14,063 nt of DNA. Source: Sulfurovum sp. (GTDB taxonomy: Bacteria > Campylobacterota > Campylobacteria > Campylobacterales > Sulfurovaceae). Of this stretch, positions 1 through 6,959 are shown in pieces. Positions within the stretch are counted from its first letter, which is position 1. Each line of letters begins with the position of its first letter. The stretch lies in NCBI GenBank assembly GCA_026984165.1, contig JALSSQ010000138.1, positions 1-14,063 on the forward strand, written 5' to 3'. A program made the translations under genes and the position numbers. The notes under the pieces are model-generated. The model searched no databases. It was not told where the DNA came from and saw only the letters and a list, made by a program, of their open reading frames with translations.

Positions 1-44
1 TAGAAAAAGCCATAAAGGAGCTAAAAGTATTGTCTAAAGTCTAA
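1..44 (+). CDS. Possible 3' end of a gene entering from the left edge
   Basis: One forward frame is open from base 3 to a TAA at 42-44 and reads EKAIKELKVLSKV. This looks like an ordinary charged helical C-terminus; the other two forward frames here hit stops at 1-3 and within the first few dozen bases. If real, its stop lies 9-11 bases inside the convergent small lipoprotein gene, an end-to-end overlap that is possible but uncommon. With only 13 residues visible I cannot name the product or exclude chance. Confidence 0.3.
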   Translation, partial: EKAIKELKVLSKV

Positions 45-216
45 TCGCAGTGCCTAGCCCAATATTACCATGGACTCTTCCATCTGAACCAACTTGAACG
101 CTAGACGTTGCTATGCCAGAATTTCCTATGGGAATACCTCCTCCAACTCCAACACTCGAAAAGCATCCTTGTAACATAAATGATACAAGCAATAAAATAA
201 CAGATAATTTCATCAT
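34..216 (-). CDS. Small glycine-rich lipoprotein, function unknown
   Basis: A 60-residue protein with a clear lipoprotein signal peptide: Met-Met-Lys, a hydrophobic stretch at residues 4-15, then the lipobox LQGC with the acylated cysteine at residue 18. The mature part is about 43 residues, rich in Gly, Ser and Val, with no charged N-terminus and no recognisable domain. An excellent ribosome site (AAGGAG, 222-227) sits six bases before the first of two adjacent ATG codons, which supports this start. The gene follows the znuB stop by 40 bases on the same strand and may be read from that operon or from its own short promoter (TATACT, 235-240). I do not recognise the family; it should be anchored in the inner or outer membrane. 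Confidence 0.7.
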   Translation of the reverse strand: MMKLSVILLLVSFMLQGCFSSVGVGGGIPIGNSGIATSSVQVGSDGRVHGNIGLGTAIRL

Positions 217-234
217 TAGAACTCCTTTTTACAT

Positions 235-240
235 AGTATA
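235..240 (-). promoter_or_regulatory. Possible -10 box for the small lipoprotein gene
   Basis: TATACT on the minus strand lies 18 bases before the ATG and just upstream of the ribosome site. No convincing -35 is seen, and the spacer is so AT-rich that the match could be chance. Confidence 0.3.
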
Positions 241-256
241 TCAAATTTTAAAAAAT

Positions 257-1054
257 TTATTTTTTGTATAATATCAAAAATAGCCCCAAAGAGATAGCCG
301 AGATGATAATAATAGATGCGCCTGAGGTAAGGTTGTAGGTATAGGAAAACCAAAGACCTATGAGTGTAAAGAGTGTTGCTATAGCCCCAGAGAGAAACAT
401 CATAGTAAATAGACTATGCGAAAGTTTTTCGGCAATATAGACGGGAATTGTGAGCATCGCAATCACCAAGATAAGACCTACAACCTTGATGGATATGACC
501 ACAGTCAGTGCAGAGAGGATAAGAATAAGCGTATAAAAGAGAGGTACATTGACCCCACGAAGAGCTGCATATTCCGAGTCGTACGAGACTGCCAAGATAT
601 CACGGTATTTGAGTGTCACTATAGTTAAAATAACTGCAAGCAGTCCAGCCATAAAATATAAATCTTGTGTACTTACTGCAAGTATAGAGCCAAAAAGATA
701 ACTCATCAAATCTACATGATAGCCGGGGGTAAGATCAACAAATATCACACCAACAGCCATACCCACTGCCCAAATCAGCCCTATGAATGTATCGATACGA
801 TGACGCTTTTTGAGTGTCAGTGCGGCTATGAGTAGCGCAGCACCCACTGCAAAAAGTGAAGCACCAAAAAAAATAGGCAGACCCAAAAAGAGAGCAAGTC
901 CAATGCCTCCATAAGAGGTATGGGCGATGCCTCCAGCTAAAAATACCATACGATTGACCACGATAAGCGAGCCGATGATACCTGCTGCAAAACTGACGAG
1001 TATGCCTGCGAGCAGGGCGTGTTGTATAAAGTCAAACTGTAAGGCTTCTATCAT
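257..1054 (-). CDS. znuB: Zinc/manganese-type ABC transporter permease (ABC-3 family)
   Basis: A 265-residue, strongly hydrophobic protein with about eight membrane segments and the features of ABC-3 metal permeases: an N-terminal helix entering a Gly/Ala-rich segment (residues 14-30), then the region NRMVFLAGGIAHTSYGGIG with its conserved His-Thr-Ser/Gly pattern, and late segments rich in Ile and Gly. It forms the membrane channel for metal delivered by the binding protein at 1837-2694 and is powered by the ATPase at 1051-1836. Its ATG overlaps the ATPase stop by four bases (ATGA, 1051-1054), a sign of translational coupling. Length is normal for the family. Zinc, manganese and iron permeases of this family are hard to separate by sequence; zinc is inferred from the operon as a whole. 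Confidence 0.9.
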   Translation of the reverse strand: MIEALQFDFIQHALLAGILVSFAAGIIGSLIVVNRMVFLAGGIAHTSYGGIGLALFLGLPIFFGASLFAVGAALLIAALTLKKRHRIDTFIGLIWAVGMAVGVIFVDLTPGYHVDLMSYLFGSILAVSTQDLYFMAGLLAVILTIVTLKYRDILAVSYDSEYAALRGVNVPLFYTLILILSALTVVISIKVVGLILVIAMLTIPVYIAEKLSHSLFTMMFLSGAIATLFTLIGLWFSYTYNLTSGASIIIISAISLGLFLILYKK

Positions 1055-1836
1055 GGTTCGACTCTCCAGTGTTGATTTTCTTTGGCGCAGGTATCACAGT
1101 GCTCTGCTCCCAACATCTCAAGTAGCTCTATCTCACAGAAATGACCATCACTTCCATGGGTATGGAAAGTGGATTGTCTATCTGAGATATCGTGATAGGA
1201 GAGGGTTTTGTTAATGTGTGCGACTTTGTTGGCGTACTCAAGTATCACGGAGATATCGTGACTGACAACGATGATAGTCATATCTGCATTGAGTACTTTG
1301 AGCAATTCATAAATCTCTCTTTGTCCTGTGATATCTATGCTTGATGTGGGTTCGTCGAGTATGAGTATCTGTGGATGCGCACAAAGTGCACGGGCTATCA
1401 TCACACGTTGGCGTTGCCCACCTGAGAGAGAGCCTATCTTAGTCTGTGCAAAATCTGCCATACCTACTTGTGCCAAAGCACCCATAGCACAAGCTATTTC
1501 ATCTTTGCCATAGCCAAACAGAGGGCGTTTCCCATCGACATGCCCCATCATGACAACCTCTATGACTTTGATAGGAAAATCGGTGTTTACATTGGTGTTT
1601 TGAGGCACATAGCCGATGTTTCGCAGACTCTCTTTAGGTTTTGTACCCAATACTCTAATAGTACCTTGCTTGAGGGTATTGATGCCCAGTATGAGCTTGA
1701 GAAGGGTAGATTTACCTCCACCATTAGGCCCAATGATGGCCAAAAAATCTCTCTCTTCTACGGTAAGATTGATATCTTCAAGTACGGGCTCTTTCTCGTA
1801 GGAGAAGCTTAGATTTTTTATCTCTATAATGGGCAT
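1051..1836 (-). CDS. znuC: Zinc/manganese-type ABC transporter ATP-binding protein
   Basis: A 261-residue ABC ATPase. Visible motifs are Walker A GPNGGGKST (residues 36-44), the Q-loop region YVPQN (76-80), the signature LSGGQRQR (137-144), Walker B ILILDEP (157-163) with catalytic Glu162, and the switch His193 in VVSHD. The start is the ATG directly abutting the znuA stop (TAGATG), and the stop overlaps znuB, so the three genes form one tight operon. The last 40 residues go beyond the core ATPase and contain a cluster of possible metal ligands: His225, His227, His232, Cys234, His246, Cys247, Cys250 and His256. Such a tail could sense or bind the transported metal, but that is inference. Confidence 0.93.
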   Translation of the reverse strand: MPIIEIKNLSFSYEKEPVLEDINLTVEERDFLAIIGPNGGGKSTLLKLILGINTLKQGTIRVLGTKPKESLRNIGYVPQNTNVNTDFPIKVIEVVMMGHVDGKRPLFGYGKDEIACAMGALAQVGMADFAQTKIGSLSGGQRQRVMIARALCAHPQILILDEPTSSIDITGQREIYELLKVLNADMTIIVVSHDISVILEYANKVAHINKTLSYHDISDRQSTFHTHGSDGHFCEIELLEMLGAEHCDTCAKENQHWRVEP

Positions 1837-2694
1837 CTACCTCTCTCCTGCTATAGCTTTTGCAATGTTTATAAGGTTTTGTGACCAGTTGGGTGCCAGA
1901 GGAGTGATTTTGACGACAGGAATATGAAGCTCTTTTGCGAGTATCTTTGCAGAGGTATCACTCATTTCAGGCTGTGTAAAAATAGCAGTGACCCTCTCCT
2001 CTTTCGCCTCTTTCATTAGCGCTACAAGTTCTCTGGGTTTAGGGTTTTTCCCCTCCACCTCTACAGCAATCTCTTTAAGCCCATACGCTTTGGCGAAGTA
2101 GCCCCATGAGGGGTGAAAAACCATAAAAGTACGGCTACCTTTTAACTTGGAGAGACTCTTTTTGATTTGCATATCTGTCTTTTCTACTTGTTGCAAAAAG
2201 GCATGAAGATTATGGCGATAGTAGGCTTCATTTTGTTTATCTACGCTTAGTAATGCTTTGTAGATATTGCGTGCGATTGTTTTTACATTGGCAGGGGAGG
2301 TCCAAATATGTGGGTCTAAGCCCTTATGTTCATCTATATCATCTGCTGCGTGTGACGTATGTGCATCATGCAAGATAGCTATCTTTTTTACCCCTTTGGA
2401 GATGTCTGCTACATGCATCTTGCTATTGAGACTCTGAAACTTGGGTAGCCATACCTCTTCAAACTCCACGCCTATTGCCAAATAGAGATCTGCTTTTGCC
2501 ACCATGAGCATCTGTGAAGGCTTGGGCTCATAGCTATGTGGAGAGTCACCAGCTTGTACCATAAGGGTAATGTTTACCTTCTCTCCACCAATGGCTTTAA
2601 GAAAAGTTTGTTCGGGTACGATGCTTACTACAGCATTGATGTGAGAAAATATGTAAGTCGTTGAGAGTAGTAACACTATTAATAATTTATGCAT
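1837..2694 (-). CDS. znuA: Periplasmic zinc/manganese-binding protein of ABC importer
   Basis: A 285-residue cluster-9 (ZnuA/TroA-type) solute-binding protein. It has an N-terminal signal sequence (residues 1-21, no lipobox, so probably soluble in the periplasm), AGDSPHSYEPKPSQ with ligand His53, DPHIW with His129, and FHPSWGYFA with His194. A short His/Asp-rich loop at 109-123 (HDAHTSHAADDIDEH) is typical of zinc members. The usual late Asp of DPLG-type motifs is Thr264 in ITPLAP. The open frame extends 45 codons further upstream, but those residues would precede the signal peptide and span the divergent promoter, so I chose the ATG at 2692-2694. No Shine-Dalgarno sequence precedes it. First gene of the znuACB operon. 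Confidence 0.9.
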   Translation of the reverse strand: MHKLLIVLLLSTTYIFSHINAVVSIVPEQTFLKAIGGEKVNITLMVQAGDSPHSYEPKPSQMLMVAKADLYLAIGVEFEEVWLPKFQSLNSKMHVADISKGVKKIAILHDAHTSHAADDIDEHKGLDPHIWTSPANVKTIARNIYKALLSVDKQNEAYYRHNLHAFLQQVEKTDMQIKKSLSKLKGSRTFMVFHPSWGYFAKAYGLKEIAVEVEGKNPKPRELVALMKEAKEERVTAIFTQPEMSDTSAKILAKELHIPVVKITPLAPNWSQNLINIAKAIAGER

Positions 2695-2700
2695 AATGAG

Positions 2701-2729
2701 ATTATAGCGAAAAAATAGTGATGATTGAA
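2701..2729 (-). promoter_or_regulatory. Promoter of the znuACB operon, possibly giving a leaderless mRNA
   Basis: On the minus strand a perfect TATAAT (2701-2706) ends six bases before the znuA ATG, with a partial -35 TTCAAT (2724-2729) at 17-base spacing. Initiation seven bases after the -10 would fall on the A of the ATG. The -35 shares its bases with the -35 of the divergent promoter. I see no clear Zur or Fur operator. Confidence 0.5.
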
Positions 2730-2753
2730 TACTATAAAAAAGTTGGTTATAAT
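2725..2753 (+). promoter_or_regulatory. Sigma70-type promoter of the plus-strand cluster
   Basis: TTGAAT (2725-2730), a 17-base spacer and TATAAT (2748-2753) form a near-consensus housekeeping promoter. Transcription would start near 2760, about 25 bases before the first gene, whose ribosome site GAAGGGG is at 2774-2780. Confidence 0.65.
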
Positions 2754-2784
2754 AGTATATTAAATCTGTTGATGAAGGGGTCTT

Positions 2785-3309
2785 ATGTTTAAAAATGAAA
2801 GAAGAGCACACAGTGATACAGCATTTCATGAAGATGAGGTAAAACTTGCAAGGAGAATGATGGATAAACTTAGAACAACTGTAGAGTTTCTATATTACTT
2901 AATGGATCACAGAGGTAAAATGTCTTTTGCCATGATAATGCTTTCAACAGATGATTTGAAGTTAGGGCATTTACTTCAAAAATGGAAACGACAAACAGAT
3001 GTACTTATAGAGATAGATAATGTTAATAATGTTTATGTGATTATTTGTCAGTCTACAGATAAAGAGGGTGGGAAGAAGTTTGCTGAAATACTCATGTCTA
3101 ATATCAGTATGCATGGAGGTACAGCAAGCTATTGTGTCGAAGCAGAATTAACGAGTACACACCATACCATACAGGAAGTTATTTTTAGTATGGTTGAACA
3201 ATATATTTACATCAAACAAGAACAAAAGTACAATCAAGTATTTTTTACTAAGTTTCAAGAAAAAGTAAAAAATGAGCTTAGTGATGTAACATATCATAAT
3301 AGCTTCTAA
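2785..3309 (+). CDS. Hypothetical protein, probable degenerate GGDEF-like domain
   Basis: A soluble 174-residue protein with no signal peptide or membrane segment; function not known. From residue 46 it follows the strand/helix order of a GGDEF (diguanylate cyclase) domain: a hydrophobic strand ending in STDD where active enzymes carry the metal Asp, a helix (58-70), then DVLIEIDNVNNVYVIICQ where the GGDEF hairpin should be (residues 72-89), a helix KEGGKKFAEILMSNI (93-107), a strand, and a final helix at about 129-148 ending in IYIKQEQKYNQV, which resembles the ALYRAK-GRN end of the family. GGDEF itself is replaced by DNVNN, so cyclase activity is very unlikely; a binding or scaffold role is possible. 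It is first in the plus-strand cluster, with a good promoter and ribosome site. Confidence 0.8.
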   Translation: MFKNERRAHSDTAFHEDEVKLARRMMDKLRTTVEFLYYLMDHRGKMSFAMIMLSTDDLKLGHLLQKWKRQTDVLIEIDNVNNVYVIICQSTDKEGGKKFAEILMSNISMHGGTASYCVEAELTSTHHTIQEVIFSMVEQYIYIKQEQKYNQVFFTKFQEKVKNELSDVTYHNSF

Positions 3310-3334
3310 TTTATTAATGAGAAGAAGATGAAAG

Positions 3335-3352
3335 TTAACTATATATAGTTAA
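3335..3352. promoter_or_regulatory. Perfect 18-bp palindrome upstream of the VWA gene
   Basis: TTAACTATATATAGTTAA equals its own reverse complement. It sits in the 60-base gap between the first two cluster genes, ending 17 bases before the ATG at 3370. It could be an operator for a dimeric regulator or an AT-only RNA hairpin. The role is unproven. Confidence 0.4.
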
Positions 3353-3369
3353 TAGCATAAAGAAATTTA

Positions 3370-4575
3370 ATGAATTATAAAGATAAGATAGATAAAGCAA
3401 AAGCTAGATTAATGTTGGAACATCCCTATTTTGGGACGGTAGCCTCTTCTTTGAAGTTAGAAGAAAATAATGAAATCTTGACCTTTTCTAGTGATGGTGA
3501 TGTGATGCATTATAACTCTGAGTACCTGGATAAACTTAGTGTGGATGAAGTAGAATTTGTCATGGCTAATGGTGCTATGCATGCTGTTTTAGAACATCAA
3601 AATCGTCTCAATGAACGTACAAAATGGTTGTGGCAAACGGCTACAGATTATGTAGTAAATGCTATGTTGGTCAAAAATGGCATGCAACTTCCTCAATATG
3701 CGTATTATGAAGAAAAATTTGAGGGCATGTATGCAGAAGAAGTATATGATCTTTTACGTGCAGAAATGATGGATAATACTGACTATAGTATGGAACAAGA
3801 GACACAACAGGTTACCCAAGTAGATGATGTTCATGCAGAAAATATACAAATGCAAAAAGAGCATATGCCAGATATGAATGCTACAGATACTTTAGAAGAG
3901 TATGATATGCAAAATAAAGAAAAGGAACAGACTCTGAATTCTAAAGTTGATGAACGCAACAACGACGAGATGAAAGAGCGTATGGAACAGATATTTCAAA
4001 AGCTTAAACGACAAGGTAACCTACCCAAAGATTTACATCTGGTTGTTCCTGAATATTTTTCTCATAAAATAAATTGGAGAGAATATTTATATGGATATAT
4101 TGCTACACATGCAAAGACTTCTTATACCTTTACTCCTCCTAATATGAAGTTGCTTTATCGTGGTATTTATTTACCTAGTATGAGTTCAGATTTATTGCGT
4201 GTGATTGTAGCGGTAGACACGTCTGGTTCTGTAGATGAAACATTATTGGGTATGTTTTTAGGTGAAGTAACATCTATAATGCAACAGTATCCACACTATG
4301 AGCTAGACCTTATTACTGCTGATGCAAAAGTACAATCACATAAAACTTTTCTTCCTGGTGAGCCTTTAGAGTATGATATTTCTGGAGGAGGGGGAACAGA
4401 TTTTCGTCCCGTCTTTGAATACATCAATAGACAAATAGATTATCCAACACTGTTACTCTATTTTACTGATGGACAGGGTACTTTTCCATATGAAGAACCC
4501 TATTATGATGTACTGTGGATTATGCCTGAATTTTTCGATGTTCCTTTTGGAGAAGTGGTTGTGTTGGGGGATTAG
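3370..4575 (+). CDS. DUF2201-type protein with C-terminal VWA domain
   Basis: A 401-residue soluble protein of the COG3864 type: an N-terminal putative metallopeptidase-like region (about residues 1-130), a charged Gln/Glu/Lys-rich linker (about 135-215), and a C-terminal von Willebrand A-like domain (about 275-401). The VWA domain keeps a full MIDAS metal site: DTSGS (283-287), Thr343 in GGGGTDF and Asp367 in FTDG. In the N-terminal region, NGAMHAVLEHQNR (67-79) occupies the place where relatives have an HExxH-like zinc motif; His71 and His76 remain, but the first His and the Glu read as Asn67 and Gly68, so protease activity is doubtful. Relatives usually sit beside a MoxR-type AAA+ ATPase; none is adjacent here. 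A weak ribosome site precedes the ATG. Confidence 0.85.
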   Translation: MNYKDKIDKAKARLMLEHPYFGTVASSLKLEENNEILTFSSDGDVMHYNSEYLDKLSVDEVEFVMANGAMHAVLEHQNRLNERTKWLWQTATDYVVNAMLVKNGMQLPQYAYYEEKFEGMYAEEVYDLLRAEMMDNTDYSMEQETQQVTQVDDVHAENIQMQKEHMPDMNATDTLEEYDMQNKEKEQTLNSKVDERNNDEMKERMEQIFQKLKRQGNLPKDLHLVVPEYFSHKINWREYLYGYIATHAKTSYTFTPPNMKLLYRGIYLPSMSSDLLRVIVAVDTSGSVDETLLGMFLGEVTSIMQQYPHYELDLITADAKVQSHKTFLPGEPLEYDISGGGGTDFRPVFEYINRQIDYPTLLLYFTDGQGTFPYEEPYYDVLWIMPEFFDVPFGEVVVLGD

Positions 4576-4608
4576 TATATGGCTTAAGATTTGTTTATCT
4601 AAATGATG

Positions 4609-4614
4609 TATAAT
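4609..4614 (+). promoter_or_regulatory. Possible internal -10 box before the motor gene pair
   Basis: A perfect TATAAT lies in the 67-base gap before 4643, preceded directly by TG. No -35 is found at normal spacing. It could give the channel genes a separate transcript from the two upstream genes. The ribosome site TAGGA is at 4633-4637. Confidence 0.35.
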
Positions 4615-4642
4615 ATATGCAATATTACATTATAGGATTTTC

Positions 4643-5758
4643 ATGTTACAACTAGATAAACAAAAAAGACCTTCCTGCCTTTGGCATGCATTTAGCATTT
4701 TACTTATTCCGTTTCTTTTTTTACTAGGATTGGTACTTGCTTATGTACATCTGTTACCACTTAAAGTAGAAATACATACTTTAATGATTGTAGCATTTAT
4801 TTTTACTGTTTTTCTGCTCTTTGTAAAACATAATGCGAACTATGCTGTTTGTCATATGAAAAATACTTTTACAAATATGGAAGATGATTTACAGTTAGCA
4901 TTACGTGAAAATGCATTGACTATTATGGGGAAAACAAAGTCTACTTTGCATGTACATGAATTTATCTCTGAGTATTATAAAGATATACGTAATGATAATG
5001 TTGCACGTGTAGCACCTTCTGTATTTCCTATGCTGGGTATTTTAGGAACATTTTTGGCTATTGCCATTTCAATGCCAGATTTTTCAGCTACAAATACTTC
5101 GGGATTAGATCATGAAATTTCACTTTTACTTTCAGGGATTGGAACTGCTTTTTATGCCTCTATTTATGGTATTTTACTTTCTCTTATTTGGACATATTTT
5201 GAAAAAAGGGGTATAACCAAAGTTGAGAAAAACATTTATGATTTAGAAAAGCTTTATGGATCTCGTATATGGAAAAAATCAGAACTTATTAAGCATGAGC
5301 ATACACAAAGTGAACTCAAAGATCAGCTGATTGTACAAACACTTAAAGAAACATTTGATATGGATTTCATTAAAGAGCTTAATGAACAATATTTGACAGG
5401 GTTCACAACTGTGGTTCATGAAGCAAATGATAATTTTAAAAAACTTACATCACATATACAAGAAGCTTCTTTAGAATTACGGAAAACTTTGGAGCATATA
5501 GCTCCTAAAAAGGAAGGTATTGATGCTATAACATATATGCAAAAAAATATAGAAGGTTTTAATAGCAATGCAAAAAATTTACAGAAATCCATGGAACGCT
5601 TCGATAATTCTGTAGATTATACTTTTGATAAAATAGACAGAGAATTGGGACAGGCTGTAGAAAAGTTGACAACCTTTGCTCGTATAGTGTCTGAGCAAAA
5701 TCAATTGATACTTAAAAACATGGCTACTCTTAAAAAACAAGAAAAAGAAGTAAAGTAA
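4643..5758 (+). CDS. MotA/TolQ/ExbB-family proton-channel protein with long cytoplasmic tail
   Basis: A 371-residue inner-membrane protein. Two N-terminal membrane segments (about residues 17-37 and 45-62) are followed by a charged loop, then the conserved channel pair: APSVFPMLGILGTFLAIAI (about 124-142) and a second helix from about 160 to 184 with SGIGTAFYASIYG. These match the LLGT and late-helix patterns of MotA, TolQ, ExbB and ZorA. Residues 190-371 form a long, charged, largely helical and probably coiled-coil tail in the cytoplasm, which TolQ and ExbB lack and which recalls ZorA. The partner gene begins four bases after the stop, so the two are almost certainly co-translated. Inferred role: stator of an ion-driven rotary or pushing motor. 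Which ion, and what the tail contacts, cannot be read from the sequence. Confidence 0.85.
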   Translation: MLQLDKQKRPSCLWHAFSILLIPFLFLLGLVLAYVHLLPLKVEIHTLMIVAFIFTVFLLFVKHNANYAVCHMKNTFTNMEDDLQLALRENALTIMGKTKSTLHVHEFISEYYKDIRNDNVARVAPSVFPMLGILGTFLAIAISMPDFSATNTSGLDHEISLLLSGIGTAFYASIYGILLSLIWTYFEKRGITKVEKNIYDLEKLYGSRIWKKSELIKHEHTQSELKDQLIVQTLKETFDMDFIKELNEQYLTGFTTVVHEANDNFKKLTSHIQEASLELRKTLEHIAPKKEGIDAITYMQKNIEGFNSNAKNLQKSMERFDNSVDYTFDKIDRELGQAVEKLTTFARIVSEQNQLILKNMATLKKQEKEVK

Positions 5759-5762
5759 AGAG

Positions 5763-6959
5763 ATGTTTAGAAATGATAAAGCAGACTCAGATTCTAATTT
5801 TTGGATATCGTATGCAGATCTTATGGCAGGATTGCTTTTTGTCTTTATTTTGCTTATAGGTGCTATTGTTATCAAGTCGTCTATACTCAAATCTGAACTT
5901 AAAGCAAAACAAGAGACACTTTCTAAAACTGAGGCATTGATAAGTGTAAAAGATGCTTATATTTTAGAAAAAGATAAACTTTTGGCACAAAAAAATGCTG
6001 CATTAAAAAAAGAGAAAATAAAGCTTTCTCAGGCAGAATTATCACTTCAGCGTAACAATGCACGTTTAGCTAAAGATGAACTTTTGCTTTCAGATAAGGA
6101 CAGGCTACTTAAATTGAAACTTACTGAGATTGAAAAACTTAATAAACTTTTGCTTGCAGCCAAAACAAAAGCAGACAAACTTAATGGTAAAATAGTTATA
6201 GTGCAAACACTTCTTGAAGATAACAAAAAGAATCTGAAAAAAACAAAAGAGGCATTGGCAAAAGAAGAAAAAATTTTGGATGATTATAAAGGGAAAGTTG
6301 TTGTACTTTCTAACAAACTCAGTGATGCTAAAGATACGGTAAAGCTCAAAGATGAGAAGCTTTTATCACTGCTCACAGCGATGGATGAGAAAAAAACAAA
6401 ATATGATGAATTGGTAGCAAAACTTCAAAAACAAAGAACAAAGATAAAATCACTTACGGGGATAAAACTAAAAGTGATTGCAGCACTTAAAAGAGCATTA
6501 GGTTCCAAGATAGACATTGATAAAAAGACAGGTTCTTTGAAATTGGCTTCAAATATTTTATTTGAAGTTGGAAAGTCTACACTCAAAGAGGAAGCGAAAG
6601 TAGAGCTTAAGAAAGCATTTGAAGAATATATTGGTACTTTAGTGACGGACAAAGAGATAAAGCCATATCTTGACAAAATCATCATTGAAGGACATACAGA
6701 TAGTGATGGTGGATACATCTATAATCTAAAACTTTCACAAGATAGAGCATTAGCTGTTATGGAGTATTTATTAACTTTAGATTTTAGTAAAAAGTATCAT
6801 ATAAAATCTCTTATGACTGCTTCAGGACGTGCATATCTTGATGCTATTAAGAAGAATGGTGTGGAAGACAAAGAAGCTTCAAGACGTATTGAAATTAAGT
6901 TTAAACTTAAAAATGAAGATGCCATGCATGAAATAGAAAAGGTTTTAGATGCTAGATGA
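5763..6959 (+). CDS. MotB/OmpA-family protein with very long periplasmic coiled coil
   Basis: A 398-residue protein with a short cytoplasmic start, one membrane helix (about residues 17-38), a long helical stretch (about 39-235) and a C-terminal OmpA-like peptidoglycan-binding domain (about 250-385). The helix begins WISYADLMAGLLFVF, with Asp19 at the position of the ion-carrying Asp of MotB. The middle part is very rich in Lys, Glu, Leu and Ala with heptad-like spacing. The OmpA domain shows EGHTDSDGG (309-317), LSQDRALAV (324-332) and ASRRIEI (372-378), the usual peptidoglycan contacts. A ribosome site AAAGAG lies directly before the ATG. The long spacer is unusual for MotB or ZorB and could let the anchor reach across the periplasm. 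Partner of the channel protein at 4643. Confidence 0.87.
   Translation: MFRNDKADSDSNFWISYADLMAGLLFVFILLIGAIVIKSSILKSELKAKQETLSKTEALISVKDAYILEKDKLLAQKNAALKKEKIKLSQAELSLQRNNARLAKDELLLSDKDRLLKLKLTEIEKLNKLLLAAKTKADKLNGKIVIVQTLLEDNKKNLKKTKEALAKEEKILDDYKGKVVVLSNKLSDAKDTVKLKDEKLLSLLTAMDEKKTKYDELVAKLQKQRTKIKSLTGIKLKVIAALKRALGSKIDIDKKTGSLKLASNILFEVGKSTLKEEAKVELKKAFEEYIGTLVTDKEIKPYLDKIIIEGHTDSDGGYIYNLKLSQDRALAVMEYLLTLDFSKKYHIKSLMTASGRAYLDAIKKNGVEDKEASRRIEIKFKLKNEDAMHEIEKVLDAR

Noticed and set aside
8..27. Possible minus-strand terminator after the small lipoprotein gene
   Set aside because: AGCTC/GGCT pairs only with a bulge (four pairs) before a run of T; too weak, and it may be coding on the other strand.
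927..1812. Plus-strand open frames across the transporter operon
   Set aside because: They lie opposite clear znuB and znuC coding sequence and show no protein-like features.
2695..2829. Upstream extension of the metal-binding protein by 45 codons
   Set aside because: It would put a non-signal peptide before a clear signal sequence and cover both divergent promoters and the start of the next gene; the internal ATG at 2694 is far better.
3328..3348. Six-codon upstream open frame before the VWA gene
   Set aside because: It has a purine-rich lead-in but is too short to judge; such frames are common by chance in AT-rich spacers.
4643..6959. Full Zorya defence system
   Set aside because: No helicase, nuclease or other Zorya effector gene is next to the motor pair; only the motor-like part is present.
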